DNA of 64,000 nt from Aldehydirespirator sp965203635. GTDB taxonomy: Bacteria > Actinomycetota > Acidimicrobiia > Acidimicrobiales > Aldehydirespiratoraceae. Each line of letters starts with the position of its first letter. Within the stretch, counting starts at the first letter, position 1. The stretch lies in assembly GCA_965203635.1 (NCBI GenBank), contig OZ241903.1, positions 558,001-622,000 on the forward strand. Reading direction: 5' to 3'. The translations under genes were made by a program, and so were the position numbers. Shown one piece after another: positions 8,204 through 17,454 of the stretch. A model generated the notes under the pieces. That model made no database searches. It was not told the DNA's origin and worked only from the letters and a program-made list of their open reading frames with translations.

Positions 8204-9280
8204 CTAGGCGGGGGCGTCCTGGGCGTCGAGGACGAGGCAGTCGGCCTCCCGCCAGGTCGCCCTCACCGCATCGCCGACGTTGATGTCGGCGGCCAGCGAC
8301 GCGGCCAGCTCGGCCCGCAGCGGGAGGTCCAGGCCGTCGATGTCGATCTCGAAGCTGACGACGCTGCCGCGGTAGGCCAGGTCGCCGATGACGCCGGCCA
8401 GCCCGGGACCGGGCTCGTCCTGCCGCTGGAGGGTGACGACCTCCGGTCGCAGGACCACCGTGTAGGTGCCGGCCTGCGGGCCCCCCGGCAGTGACACGGG
8501 CTGCCCGCCGATCGTCGCGCCGTCCGGCCCCGACACCACCGCGGTGAGCGTGTTGGCGTCGCCGACGAAGCCGGCCGCGAACTTCGAGCACGGCTCCTGG
8601 TAGATGTCCCAGGGCGGGGCGAACTGCTCGATGCGGCCGTGGTTGAACAGGGCGATGCGGTCCGACAGCGCCAGCGCCTCGCGCTGGTCGTGGGTGACGA
8701 AGATGATCGTGGTTCCCGTCTCGCGGTGCAGGCGCCTCAGCTCGCCCTCCATCTCGAGGCGGATCTTGAGGTCGAGCGCGGAGAACGGCTCGTCGAGCAG
8801 CAGCACCTGAGGCCGGTTGGCCAGGGCCCGGGCCAGGGAGATCCGCTGCATCTGCCCGCCCGACAGCTCATGGCTGCGGCGGGACTCGTAGCCCGGCAGG
8901 CGGACCAGCGCCAGCGCCTCCTCGACCCGCGGCCGGAGCTCGGCCTTCGGGACCCGTGCGATCCGGAGGCCGAACGCGATGTTGTCGAACACGTTCAGGT
9001 GGGGGAACATCGTGGGCCGCTGGAACACGAGATGGGTGGGCCGTTTGTGGGCGGGCACGTTGGTCACGTCCTCGCCGCTGAGCAGGACCTGGCCCCCCAC
9101 CGGAGCGGCCAGCCCGCCCATGATGCGAAGCAGGGTGGTCTTGCCGCACCCCGACGGGCCCAGCAGCGTGACCAGCTCGCCGTCGTCGACCGACAGCGAG
9201 ACATCGTCCAGCGCCACGACGTCGCCGAAGCGCTGGGTGACGTTCCTCGCCTCGATGCGCGGCGGGCTCGATTCGCTCAT
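8204..9280 (-). CDS. ABC transporter ATP-binding protein, PotA type
   Basis: A 358-residue ATPase starting at ATG 9280. Walker A is GPSGCGKTT (41-49), the signature is LSGGQMQR, and Walker B is VLLLDEPFSALD. A C-terminal TOBE-like domain follows from about residue 240. The architecture matches PotA/FbpC-type importers for polyamines, iron or organic acids. The ATG overlaps the stop of the permease (ATGA). Four genes form a complete importer: binding protein, two permeases, ATPase. Being next to aromatic-catabolism operons suggests import of an aromatic acid or related compound, but annotation by family would say spermidine/putrescine. Convergent with the extradiol dioxygenase gene. Confidence 0.92.
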   Translation of the reverse strand: MSESSPPRIEARNVTQRFGDVVALDDVSLSVDDGELVTLLGPSGCGKTTLLRIMGGLAAPVGGQVLLSGEDVTNVPAHKRPTHLVFQRPTMFPHLNVFDNIAFGLRIARVPKAELRPRVEEALALVRLPGYESRRSHELSGGQMQRISLARALANRPQVLLLDEPFSALDLKIRLEMEGELRRLHRETGTTIIFVTHDQREALALSDRIALFNHGRIEQFAPPWDIYQEPCSKFAAGFVGDANTLTAVVSGPDGATIGGQPVSLPGGPQAGTYTVVLRPEVVTLQRQDEPGPGLAGVIGDLAYRGSVVSFEIDIDGLDLPLRAELAASLAADINVGDAVRATWREADCLVLDAQDAPA

Positions 9281-10152
9281 GGCGTTGCCTCGCTTTCTGC
9301 CGGAGCTCCGGCGTCCTTGACCGCCGGCGCCGCGGCCGCGGCCGTCGACGGTTCCTTCCTGGTCTTCGCCCGCCGCTGCAGCACCGCCGCGTAGACGAAC
9401 GCCGTGATCCACAGCGTCAGGCTGCCGCCTATCAGCAGGCTGGACACGACGTTGATGGTCGGATCGACGGTCCGCCGCATCTGACCGAAGATGAACACCG
9501 GCAGCGTGGTATCACCGCCGGACACGAAGAAAGTGATGACGAACTCGTCGAACGACAGCATGAACGCCAGGGCGGTGGCGCCCAGCAGGATGGGCCACAG
9601 CTGGGGCATGGTCACCCGCAGGAACACCTCCGCAGGCTTGGCGCCGAGGTCGAGGGCGACCTCCTCGAGGGCGGGGTCGAGGCGGTCCATCGCGGTCCGG
9701 GCCACGATGAAGAAGTACGGCGACACGTACACCATGTGGGAGATCATGATGGTGGTGAGCGAGAACTGGAGGTCGAGCCGCACGTAGTAGATCAGCAGCG
9801 CCACCCCGAGGAACACACCGGGAAGCGTGATCGGCAGGAAGAACACCAGCGCCAGCGGGCCCCTCAGTCGGGGCGAGGCCCGGGAGACCCCGTAGGCGGC
9901 CAGCGTCCCGAGCACGAACGTGGTGACGGCCGCCACCGCCGCGACGATCAGCGAGTTCTGGAGGGCGGTGGTGAACTGCGGCGACCCGAAGGTCGAGCGG
10001 TACCAGCGCAGCGAGAACCCCTCGAACGGGAACGACAGGGAGCCGCTCGAGTGGAACGAGAACAGCACGACCACGATCAGCGGGGCGAACAGGAACACCA
10101 GCGCCGCGAAGGTCACCGCGGTCTGGATGCGGCCGCCGGACTGCGCCCCCAC
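9277..10152 (-). CDS. ABC transporter permease, PotC type
   Basis: A 291-residue inner-membrane permease with about six hydrophobic segments (starting AVTFAALVFLFAPLIVVVLF). The cytoplasmic EAA coupling loop is EVALDLGAKPAEVFLRVTMP, which contacts the ATPase. GTG 10152 shares one base with the upstream TAG. An in-frame GTG at 10164 is the alternative, but the former has a GGTGGGGG purine stretch in front. Second permease of the PotABCD-type importer. Confidence 0.9.
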   Translation of the reverse strand: MGAQSGGRIQTAVTFAALVFLFAPLIVVVLFSFHSSGSLSFPFEGFSLRWYRSTFGSPQFTTALQNSLIVAAVAAVTTFVLGTLAAYGVSRASPRLRGPLALVFFLPITLPGVFLGVALLIYYVRLDLQFSLTTIMISHMVYVSPYFFIVARTAMDRLDPALEEVALDLGAKPAEVFLRVTMPQLWPILLGATALAFMLSFDEFVITFFVSGGDTTLPVFIFGQMRRTVDPTINVVSSLLIGGSLTLWITAFVYAAVLQRRAKTRKEPSTAAAAAPAVKDAGAPAESEATP

Positions 10153-11036
10153 TACGACCCCCACCGGATCTTGTTCAGCCGCGCGATCCGGAGGCCGAGG
10201 CCCATGATCACGTAGCACAGCAGGTACGCGCCGAGGGTCAGGAACGACAGCGCAGCCCCGCGGGCCCAGTCCCCGGCCACCGTGAAGTTGGTCTGGATCA
10301 GCAGCCCGATCATCTGCTGGCCGGTGCCTCCGAGGAACTGCGGCGTGACGTAGTCGGCCGAGGTGAGCACGAAGGTCATGAGGAACGCCGACCCGATCGG
10401 CGCGGCCATGGTCGGCAGGATGACCCGGAACCATCGGGTCAGGGCCCCGGCACCCAGGTCCTGGGCGGCCTCGAGGTACGCCGGGTCGAGGGGACGGAAC
10501 GCCCCGTAGAGGATCAGCACGATGTAGGGCAGCGCGATGTGGGTGAGCGCGCAGACCACCGCGAAGCGGCTGAACAGCAGCCAGGAGATCGGCTGCGAGG
10601 TGAGCCCGAGCAGGTCGAGGACGGTGTTGACGGCGCCCTCGTCACCGAGGAGTATCCGGAAGGCGTAGATGCGCACCAGGTAGCTCGCGAACATCGAGAT
10701 GATGATCATGGACAGCACGATGTTCTGGAGCCGACCGGCGTAGTACCGCAACCAGGACGCGATCGCCAGCCCGATGACGACCCCGACCCCGGCCGCGATG
10801 ACGCCCAGCAGGACCGAGTTCGCGGCCGCGTCCGGCGTGCCAGAGGCTGAGATCGTGGCGCCGTAGTTCGAGAACGTGAACGGTCGGGCGACGCTGAAGC
10901 GCCCCGACGTCAGGAAGCTGTAGACGAACAGCGTGATGACTGGAGCGAGGAAGAAGACGATCAGCCCGAGCGCGCCCGGAAGGGTGGCCCCTCCAGGCCC
11001 GAGGCGCAGGCGCCGGGCGATGACCGCCGTATCCAA
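10152..11036 (-). CDS. ABC transporter permease, PotB type
   Basis: A 294-residue permease with a hydrophobic N-terminal segment LPGALGLIVFFLAPVITLFV and about six membrane spans. The EAA loop is EAAQDLGAGALTRWFRVILP. It follows the binding-protein gene by 6 bases and overlaps the PotC-type gene. Together they form the membrane channel of the importer. Confidence 0.9.
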   Translation of the reverse strand: MDTAVIARRLRLGPGGATLPGALGLIVFFLAPVITLFVYSFLTSGRFSVARPFTFSNYGATISASGTPDAAANSVLLGVIAAGVGVVIGLAIASWLRYYAGRLQNIVLSMIIISMFASYLVRIYAFRILLGDEGAVNTVLDLLGLTSQPISWLLFSRFAVVCALTHIALPYIVLILYGAFRPLDPAYLEAAQDLGAGALTRWFRVILPTMAAPIGSAFLMTFVLTSADYVTPQFLGGTGQQMIGLLIQTNFTVAGDWARGAALSFLTLGAYLLCYVIMGLGLRIARLNKIRWGS

Positions 11037-11042
11037 GTCGAT

Positions 11043-12266
11043 TCAGCCCTCGCCGAGCAGGGCCGTGAAGCGCTGGGCCCACTCGCCCGCGGTGACGAAC
11101 TCGTCGGACTCCGCGGGGGCGTTCAGGAAGGCGGGGGCGTTCTCGAAGAACCCCTCCAGGTCGTCGTAGGGGTACAGCCCCGCGATCGAGGGATCGATGA
11201 ACTCGACCGAGCCCTCGACGGTGGCCCCGGCCGCGAGCTCGGTCGCCGCCGCTCCGTTGACGGCCGGGTCGAGGACCTCGTTGATCCACGCATACACGGT
11301 GTCCTCGTTGTCGGTGCCTTGAGCGATGCCGTACCCGTCGATGAAGGTGGTCGTGCCCTCCTCGGGGTTGACGTTCGTCCGGATGGTGTCCGCTCCCGAG
11401 TAGACGGCGAAGATGTCGAGGGCGGCCCATCCCAGGTAGGCGGCCACGACCTCGCCCGACGCCAGCAGGGAGGCGACGTCGCCGTAGCTCGGAGCGATCG
11501 TCTTGGACTGGGAGATGAACGGCCGGATCACGTCGGCGACGTCCTCCATCCGGTCCTTCGGGCAGCGGAACGGGTTGAGGTCCACGAGCCGGCATCCCAT
11601 CGCGAAGTTGCCGCCGGGGTCGCCGGGCATGGTGATGCGCCCCTCGAACTCGGGGGTCAGCAGGTCCGCCCACGCCTGGGGCTCGTCGATGGCGGCCGAG
11701 TCGTAGGTGATGCCGAACGCGCCGAACGAGTGGGGGATCATGACCCACTCTCCCTTGGAGTTGGCCAGGCCGATGGACTGCGGGTCGCCGGTGAAGACGC
11801 TGTAGAGGTTCCCGAAGTTCGGGATCCTGGAGGTGTCGATGGGCGCCAGCGTGCGTTCGTTGGCCTCGAACTGCGGCGTCGTCCCGGAGGTGTACGAGAG
11901 GATGTCGAGACCGCCGCCGCCGCCGATGGAGAACCGGGCGTCGATGTCGTCGCTCGACGCCATGTAGGTCGGGTTGACGGTGATGCCGTTGGCCTCGGAG
12001 AAGGCGGCCATCGCGCCGGGAAGGTCCTCGCCCTGCCAGCCCATGAAGTCGAGCTCTCCGCCGATGGACGGGGCCGCCGGCGCCGTTGTCTGGGGCGCGG
12101 TCGTGGCCGCTGCGGTGTCGGAGGTCGCGGGTGCGGCCCCGTTGCCGTCGTCCCCGCACGCCGCGAGGCCGAACAACGAGACGCCGGCGACGGCGGTCGT
12201 GGAGCGCCGCAAGAAGGCGCGCCGGTCTAGCGGCATTCCGAGCAGCCGGGAAGGATCATGGGTCAT
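11043..12266 (-). CDS. Extracellular solute-binding lipoprotein, PotD type, with Tat signal
   Basis: A 407-residue binding protein, first gene of the importer operon. Residues 14-36 combine a twin-arginine motif (DRRAFLRRS) with a hydrophobic core and a lipobox LAAC, so it is probably exported folded by Tat and lipid-anchored on the outer face of the membrane. A Thr/Ala/Pro-rich linker (about 45-68) precedes the periplasmic-binding fold: GGELDFMGWQGEDL, then PSYGDVASLLASGEVVAAYL, then TTTFIDGYGIAQ. Family members bind polyamines, but the pocket cannot be read from sequence. Its promoter should lie in 12267-12550. Confidence 0.9.
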   Translation of the reverse strand: MTHDPSRLLGMPLDRRAFLRRSTTAVAGVSLFGLAACGDDGNGAAPATSDTAAATTAPQTTAPAAPSIGGELDFMGWQGEDLPGAMAAFSEANGITVNPTYMASSDDIDARFSIGGGGGLDILSYTSGTTPQFEANERTLAPIDTSRIPNFGNLYSVFTGDPQSIGLANSKGEWVMIPHSFGAFGITYDSAAIDEPQAWADLLTPEFEGRITMPGDPGGNFAMGCRLVDLNPFRCPKDRMEDVADVIRPFISQSKTIAPSYGDVASLLASGEVVAAYLGWAALDIFAVYSGADTIRTNVNPEEGTTTFIDGYGIAQGTDNEDTVYAWINEVLDPAVNGAAATELAAGATVEGSVEFIDPSIAGLYPYDDLEGFFENAPAFLNAPAESDEFVTAGEWAQRFTALLGEG

Positions 12267-12550
12267 GGGTCGGTCCTCGCTGTTGCTGGTGGGCGTCCCG
12301 GCCCCGCCGCGAGGCGGGTCGTGAGCGCCCGGGGCTGCTGCGGGAACGTGTCGTGCGGGCTGTCGCCGACTGTCGCAACCACCGCGACCCCCCTGGTTGG
12401 TGGACTCCGGCCACCGTATGAAGCCCCGTCGAGGGCGGGCAAGGTTCCCGTTCCGGCCAGTGGAACGCAGCCGGTCAACGTCGGGAGGCCGCCGTGCCGC
12501 TGACAGTGACCGATGTCACAGCCGAATACACGGAACCTCAGGCGTATCGC

Positions 12551-12569
12551 ATTACCTAGGTAATATAAT
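12551..12569 (+). promoter_or_regulatory. Palindrome overlapping a consensus -10 box
   Basis: A perfect 14-bp palindrome ATTACCTAGGTAAT (12551-12564) runs directly into TATAAT (12564-12569) on the forward strand. The first base expected to be transcribed, about 7 bases downstream, coincides with an ATG at 12577, the geometry of a leaderless mRNA. No clear -35 is visible. The palindrome could be a repressor site. The remaining part of 12267-12773 shows no gene I can support. Confidence 0.5.
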
Positions 12570-12576
12570 GCTGGTC

Positions 12577-12717
12577 ATGTTCATCACCAGATTCTTCGAA
12601 GTCGGCTCGCTGGCCGCGCTACGGCTGGCCCTGGCACCCGTCTCCGTGTTCGCGGGCAGGAAGTGCGACGAGTACGCGGAGAGCGCTCTGGTCGAGCGAC
12701 CCCAGGCCCGCGTCTAG
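12577..12717 (+). CDS. Possible leaderless small protein (46 aa)
   Basis: A 46-codon frame starting at ATG 12577, 7 bases after a perfect TATAAT. It reads MFITRFFEVGSLAALRLALA, then a charged tail with CDEYAESALVERPQ. The first 27 residues are amphipathic to hydrophobic. It is the only frame fitting the -10 position, in an otherwise empty 507-bp gap between two reverse operons. I recognise no family. It could equally be a non-coding start region. Confidence 0.3.
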   Translation: MFITRFFEVGSLAALRLALAPVSVFAGRKCDEYAESALVERPQARV

Positions 12718-12773
12718 CGACAGGAGCGGGCGGCAGGGCCCCGACAGCCTCCGACGCTGTGCGGGGGCGACCG

Positions 12774-14123
12774 CTAGCCGTCCCGCTTGGTCGGCTGCGT
12801 ATCCACCGTCACGCGGATCGGCCGCTGGACGTGCCGCTCGACGGTGACCTTCCTGGAGCCGCCCCCGGGCTCTCCCCAAGTGACGGAGAGCTCGTTGCCG
12901 TCGACAGCATGCTCGGGCTCTATGGTCGCGAGCGACAGCCAGCCCCCCACGTTGGCGGAGTAGACCACCCCCGCTGACATCCCGACGCGCCGGCCGCCGT
13001 GGGTTACCTCGTCGCACACGAACGTGGAGTAGGCGGCCGATGGCATCTCCATCCGCTTGTAGGGGTCGCCATCGCCGCCCAGGCTTCTGAACACGTCGGC
13101 GACGTCGTCGGGATCCCAGTTCAGCCGCACCTTCCGGCGATGGGGCCGGCCCGACATCGCCTCGAGCGCCTCGCGGCCCACGAAGTCGTGGTCGAACTTC
13201 ACCATGAATCCATAGCCGATGTCGTAAGGGGTCACATAGAGGTCGGCGATGTCGTCGGTGTGGAAGCTGCCCCCGATCGAGCCGTGCCCCTCGATGCCGT
13301 CGGCGGGGAGCCACTGGCGGTAGCCGCGCATCGAGTCCGCCGTGTAGACGGCGGGCACCGGGCCGCCGAACCATCCCGACTCGGTGGCGGTCACGTCGTA
13401 GATGCGGCCGCCGACCTGAGTGAGACCGTGCCTCTCGCCGGCCTCGAGAAGCAGTGCCCTCACCGCCTCGCCGTCGGACGACGGGCCCCAGAACTCGAAC
13501 CCCGGCGCTCCCGACATGCGGTGGTTGAGTGCGGTCACGCGGTGCGGGCCCACGTTGAAGGCGCCCATCTTGAAGAACCTGATGTCGGGCAGCGGGCCGC
13601 CGTTGAGTTCCTCGAGGATCTTGTCGGCGTTGGGCCCCTGAACCTGGAAGCGGTAGACCCTGCGGTCGCCGAGGTGGACCGAGGGCGGGTCGACGTGCAC
13701 CTCGTCGATGTCATAGCCCCCCGTCTCGGCGTGGAACGCCACCCAGTTCCCCGCCGGCGGCATGCCGAGGATGCTCGCAGTGTCGGGCCGCTCGCACGTC
13801 AGGATGGCATCGCCGATGACGTGCCCGTCGTAGTTGCAGACGACGAGCTGCTTGGCCCGCATGGGGCCGAACGAGCCGAGGCTGTTGACCGCGAGGTCGG
13901 ACAGGAGACGGTGGACGCCGGGGCCGGTGATCCGGACGTCGGTCATGTGGTGCGACATGTCCTGCAGGACGGCGGACGCCCTCCACGACCTCTGCTCGTC
14001 CACCCAGTTGGAGAACTCGGGCCGGACCGGGAACTGGAAGGGGCCGGTCGGGTTGTTGTACATCATCTCGAACGGGCTCGAATACGACGCGAGCCTCTCC
14101 TCTAGGGACGGCTGTGCTGGCAT
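12774..14123 (-). CDS. ligM: LigM/DesA-type tetrahydrofolate-dependent aryl O-demethylase
   Basis: A 449-residue GcvT-fold protein strongly resembling Sphingobium LigM (vanillate/3-O-methylgallate O-demethylase) along its length: PVRPEFSNW, HHMTDVRI, GHVIGDAI, PPAGNWVAFHAETGGYD, YRFQVQGPNADKI, HRMSGAPGFEFWGP, ESGW, IGGSFHTDDI, GYGFMVKFDHDFVGREAL. Tyr242 in GGRIYDVTATESGW lines up with LigM's catalytic Tyr247 by my reading. The enzyme would move a methoxy methyl group to tetrahydrofolate, giving 5-methyl-THF and a phenol. The metF gene two genes upstream would oxidise that product, as in the known ligM-metF arrangement. It is the last gene of the operon and lies behind a 17-bp tandem repeat. 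ATG start with AAAGGACAGG. Confidence 0.9.
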   Translation of the reverse strand: MPAQPSLEERLASYSSPFEMMYNNPTGPFQFPVRPEFSNWVDEQRSWRASAVLQDMSHHMTDVRITGPGVHRLLSDLAVNSLGSFGPMRAKQLVVCNYDGHVIGDAILTCERPDTASILGMPPAGNWVAFHAETGGYDIDEVHVDPPSVHLGDRRVYRFQVQGPNADKILEELNGGPLPDIRFFKMGAFNVGPHRVTALNHRMSGAPGFEFWGPSSDGEAVRALLLEAGERHGLTQVGGRIYDVTATESGWFGGPVPAVYTADSMRGYRQWLPADGIEGHGSIGGSFHTDDIADLYVTPYDIGYGFMVKFDHDFVGREALEAMSGRPHRRKVRLNWDPDDVADVFRSLGGDGDPYKRMEMPSAAYSTFVCDEVTHGGRRVGMSAGVVYSANVGGWLSLATIEPEHAVDGNELSVTWGEPGGGSRKVTVERHVQRPIRVTVDTQPTKRDG

Positions 14124-14138
14124 GGTCCTGTCCTTTCG

Positions 14139-14224
14139 TCTTGAAGTAGTGGTCGTCTTGAAATCGTGGTCGTCTTGAAATCGTGGTCGTCTTGAAATCG
14201 TGGTCGTCTTGAAGTAGCGGTTCG
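14139..14224 (-). repeat. Five-copy 17-bp tandem repeat in an intercistronic gap
   Basis: Units of 17 bases begin at 14139, 14156, 14173, 14190 and 14207. The three central units are identical (TCTTGAAATCGTGGTCG on the forward strand); the outer two are variants (GAAGTAG). The array fills almost the whole gap between the fusion stop (14226) and the demethylase start (14123). The units are contiguous, so this is a minisatellite and not a CRISPR. Confidence 0.9.
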
Positions 14225-14225
14225 T

Positions 14226-17200
14226 CTACCGGTCGATGGTCACGACTCCGTCGGGATCGGCCGCCCTCGACTGGCACAGGATGATCGACGCCTCGCGCTG
14301 GGCGGCCGAGAGCACGAAGTCGCGATGCTCGACGTCGCCGGCGACGAGCCCCGCCTTGCAGACACCGCAGATGCCGTCGGAGCACTTGACGTCGACCGCC
14401 AGCCCGGCGTCCTGGAGGGCCTCGGTGGCGGCGGAGTCGGCCGGCACGCGAACGTCGCGGCCGGACCGGGCCAGCCGCAGCACGAACGGGTGGTTCTCGT
14501 ACTCGGGCAGCTCGGGCACCGAGAAGTACTCGAGGTGTCGGGCATCGTCGGGGTAGCCGGCGGCCGCGGCGGCGTCCAGGACGGCGGCCATGAACCGGTC
14601 CGGGCCGCAGGTGTAGACGTGGTCGCCGCCGGTGTGCGGCCCGATGAGCGTCCCGAGCTCGGCCCGGGTGCCCTCGTCGGAGACGTGGACCCGGACCCGC
14701 CCGGCCCACGGCACGCCTTCGAGCCGGTCGAGGAAGGCGCCGTCGGCCCGGGTGTGGATGCAGTAGTGGAGCTCGAACTCGAGGCCCAGGCGATGAGCCC
14801 GGTGCGCCATGGCCATCATCGGGGTGATGCCGATCCCGCCCCCGAACAGCCAGGTCCGGTTGGCGGACTCGTCAAGGGGGAAGTGGTTGATGGGCTCCGA
14901 GACGAAGAGTGTCCGGCCCTCACCGAAGAGCTGGTGGACGAGTTCGGAGCCTCCCCTGCCGTCGGCCTCCCGCAGGACGGCGATCTCGTACCGGCTCGGG
15001 TCGGCGGGATCGCCGCACAGCGAGAACTGGCGGAGGAAGCCCGGCGCGACGATGACGTCCAGATGGGCGCCGGCCGTCCATCCGGGCAGGTCGGCCCCGT
15101 CGGCGGCCTCGAGCACATAGCGGTTGATGCGCTCGGTCGCCCGCTCGACTTCCGCGATCCTCACCTGCACGATCGGGGCGGCGGCCTCGACCCGGTAGGT
15201 GTGGGCGATCGCGTCGACGGTTCCGGCCGCGAGGTGGGCCCGGTACTCGGCCGGGGACACCAGCGCCCGGTATGCCTCGATCCCGAGCTCCCGGTCCATC
15301 GGGGACGGGTACGGCCAGGGATGCGGCGCGAGGGAGGCCGGGTAGACCGCCAGCGTCTGATCCTCGTACCGGAGATCCAGGTCTCGCTGGAGTTCGCGCC
15401 GGCTGACCAGCTCGACGGGCACCGGGCGGTAGGCGCCGTCGTCCTCGAGCCGCAGGTCCCACCACCACTTCTTGACCGGGTTGATCCTGCCGTTGCCCAC
15501 CCAGTCGTCGAGCGCGGCCAGCACCTTCGCCGAGCCGGGCAGGTTCATCGCCGCCCACCGGAACGGGCTCTCCACGAAGAGGCCCTCGAGGTTCCATGGG
15601 CACGTCTTCATGCACCGGCCGCACATCGCGCCCGCCTCGTTGGTGATGCGGTACGTGGTGCACTTCTGGCTGTCCGCCTTCCACGCCTCGTAGCCGTTGA
15701 ACATGAGCTTCGGACCCGCTGATATCGCCCCCGACGGGCACTCCCGGGCACACTTGTTGCAGCTCCCGCAGAACCTCTGGAGCCCGAAGTCGATCGGCCG
15801 GTCGTGAGCCTGCGGCATCGTGGTGGTCACGACGCCCGACTTGAGGCGCGGGCCGAGCAGCGGGTGCAGGATGACCTCGCCGATGCGTGACACCTCCCCC
15901 AGCCCTGCCAGCAGCAGGAGAGGCGGCTGGATGACGTCGCCGTCGATGACGGTGTGGGGCCTGGCGGCATGCCCGAGGTTGCGCAGGTGCTTGGCCAGGA
16001 CCCCGCCGACGAGAGCGAACCGGAGGTAGGCCCGCATCGACTGCGAGACCGCGATCCAGTCGTCGCCGCTGGCGCCCTCCATGGTCTCGTAGCCCTGGTC
16101 GACGATCATCGTCACGGCCTGGTCATGGGGTGGGACGATCTCGTCGCCCTCGGAGTCGTGGGAGTACCAGACCCAGTCCGGGCAGCGCGACAGGCCGACC
16201 GCGTCGGCGCCCAGCCAGTGGCTCGTCGCCTTGAGGTTGGCCGCGTTGCGCCCGGGATCGAGCGTGCTCGGGTGGGCCTCGGGCGCCTCGTCCCCGTCGG
16301 CGAGCAGGACGAAGGCGGCCAGCGGCGTCTGCTGCGCCGCCGAGGGCGCCGCCTTGAACACGTAGGCGCCCTCCCGCGCCGCGTCCTCGTTGCGGGGACC
16401 CATGTCGCCGAACTCGGCCCGGGTGAACATGTCGGACCGCTTCGGCACTCGGGCCACGCGGGGCTCGTCGATCAACGTCGTCGGCTGGTCCACCCGCTTC
16501 AACTTCTCGAAGCGCAGGGCGCCATCGACGTACCGCCTCCGAGCGTAGGGTGTCCGCGTCCGGGCCGACTTGGCGAACCCCTTCCCCAGGTGCCACGCCA
16601 GTCCCTTGGCTCTCAGGCGGGGCTGTCGGTCGAGCGGGACCAGGGGACGGTCACAAGCGAGATCGAGATCGGTGGTGACTGCGCTCAGCCCGAAGCGGTC
16701 GCCGACATAGGGGTTGGTGAGACGGCCGCGTTCGACGGTCGCCAGCCCCGCCGCCACTGCGAGCTGGTTGAGATCGACGTCCGCCGCCGATCCGGTGTGG
16801 GCGCGGGCAGACCAGCCGAGGATCGAGAGGTACTCCGAGAGCACGACCGCGACCTCTGCGCCCCGCAGAGCCGCTCGCTCGACTTCGGCGCCCAGGATCC
16901 ACTCCGTCCCGGGTTCGTCGGGCGAGGGATCGCGACCGAATTCGTGCAGCAGGACGACGGCGTACCGGTGGCCCGGAAGGTCGGTCGGTGGCCGCTCCGT
17001 CGCCTCCCGGAGCTCGGCCAGCAGCTGGTCGCTGCCGCTGCCCAGCATCTTGATCTGGGAGAGTCGCAGTGTGGTGGCGAGCCGTTCGACCTGAGGGTTC
17101 ACGATCGGCTCGCGAAGCCGAGCCGTCGGCGGGATCTCGCACACGCCGATGATGGAGGCGTCGGAGAAGTAGCCGAAGGCCTTGAGGTGGTCGGCCCGCT

Positions 17201-17405
17201 CCGCCGGCGATTCGGGGATGTTCGAGCGCGCGGCCGCGGTCCGGCCCACGCGGAGGGCGTCGAGCATCGCCTGGAACTCGCCCATGGCGTTGACGATCGA
17301 CGTCGGCTCGGTGCTCCGCTGGAAGCCGACCGGCGCGGCCGGCGGGACATGGGCCAGGTCGGCCGACTCGGTGCGGACCAGGCGCTCGGTCGGATACGGA
17401 CCCAT
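14226..17405 (-). CDS. rdhA: Self-sufficient reductive dehalogenase: RdhA fused to VanB-type FMN/[2Fe-2S] reductase
   Basis: About 1059 residues from ATG 17405 (AAGAGG upstream); GTG 17444 is an alternative giving 1072. Residues 1-730 are an aerobic/catabolic-type RdhA: a divergent N-terminal half, then GLGEVSRIGEVILHP (about 500-514, the RdhA/QueG corrinoid-fold segment). Two [4Fe-4S] motifs follow, FCGSCNKCARECP (near 545) and C-x12-CGRCMKTCPW (about 582-600). Residues 740-1059 are a phthalate-dioxygenase-reductase/VanB module: flavin motif RQFSLCG (near 790), NAD motif GGGIGITPMM (near 855), and C-x4-C-x2-C-x29-C (about 1005-1041) for a plant-type [2Fe-2S]. There is no Tat signal, so it is cytoplasmic. 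Known relatives (BhbA, NpRdhA type) debrominate or dechlorinate ortho-halophenols with NAD(P)H. Sits between metF and the O-demethylase gene. Confidence 0.9.
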   Translation of the reverse strand: MGPYPTERLVRTESADLAHVPPAAPVGFQRSTEPTSIVNAMGEFQAMLDALRVGRTAAARSNIPESPAERADHLKAFGYFSDASIIGVCEIPPTARLREPIVNPQVERLATTLRLSQIKMLGSGSDQLLAELREATERPPTDLPGHRYAVVLLHEFGRDPSPDEPGTEWILGAEVERAALRGAEVAVVLSEYLSILGWSARAHTGSAADVDLNQLAVAAGLATVERGRLTNPYVGDRFGLSAVTTDLDLACDRPLVPLDRQPRLRAKGLAWHLGKGFAKSARTRTPYARRRYVDGALRFEKLKRVDQPTTLIDEPRVARVPKRSDMFTRAEFGDMGPRNEDAAREGAYVFKAAPSAAQQTPLAAFVLLADGDEAPEAHPSTLDPGRNAANLKATSHWLGADAVGLSRCPDWVWYSHDSEGDEIVPPHDQAVTMIVDQGYETMEGASGDDWIAVSQSMRAYLRFALVGGVLAKHLRNLGHAARPHTVIDGDVIQPPLLLLAGLGEVSRIGEVILHPLLGPRLKSGVVTTTMPQAHDRPIDFGLQRFCGSCNKCARECPSGAISAGPKLMFNGYEAWKADSQKCTTYRITNEAGAMCGRCMKTCPWNLEGLFVESPFRWAAMNLPGSAKVLAALDDWVGNGRINPVKKWWWDLRLEDDGAYRPVPVELVSRRELQRDLDLRYEDQTLAVYPASLAPHPWPYPSPMDRELGIEAYRALVSPAEYRAHLAAGTVDAIAHTYRVEAAAPIVQVRIAEVERATERINRYVLEAADGADLPGWTAGAHLDVIVAPGFLRQFSLCGDPADPSRYEIAVLREADGRGGSELVHQLFGEGRTLFVSEPINHFPLDESANRTWLFGGGIGITPMMAMAHRAHRLGLEFELHYCIHTRADGAFLDRLEGVPWAGRVRVHVSDEGTRAELGTLIGPHTGGDHVYTCGPDRFMAAVLDAAAAAGYPDDARHLEYFSVPELPEYENHPFVLRLARSGRDVRVPADSAATEALQDAGLAVDVKCSDGICGVCKAGLVAGDVEHRDFVLSAAQREASIILCQSRAADPDGVVTIDR

Positions 17406-17454
17406 GGAGACGGGCCTCTTCCGATCGGAGAACAGCCGGGTCACGACACTGCGC

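Noticed and set aside
14139..14224. CRISPR-like short repeats
   Set aside because: Units are contiguous with no spacers and no cas genes; it is a minisatellite.
14226..17405. Epoxyqueuosine reductase (QueG) reading of the fusion
   Set aside because: Shared corrinoid/Fe-S fold, but length, the duplicated N-terminal half and the fused VanB-type reductase fit catabolic reductive dehalogenases better.
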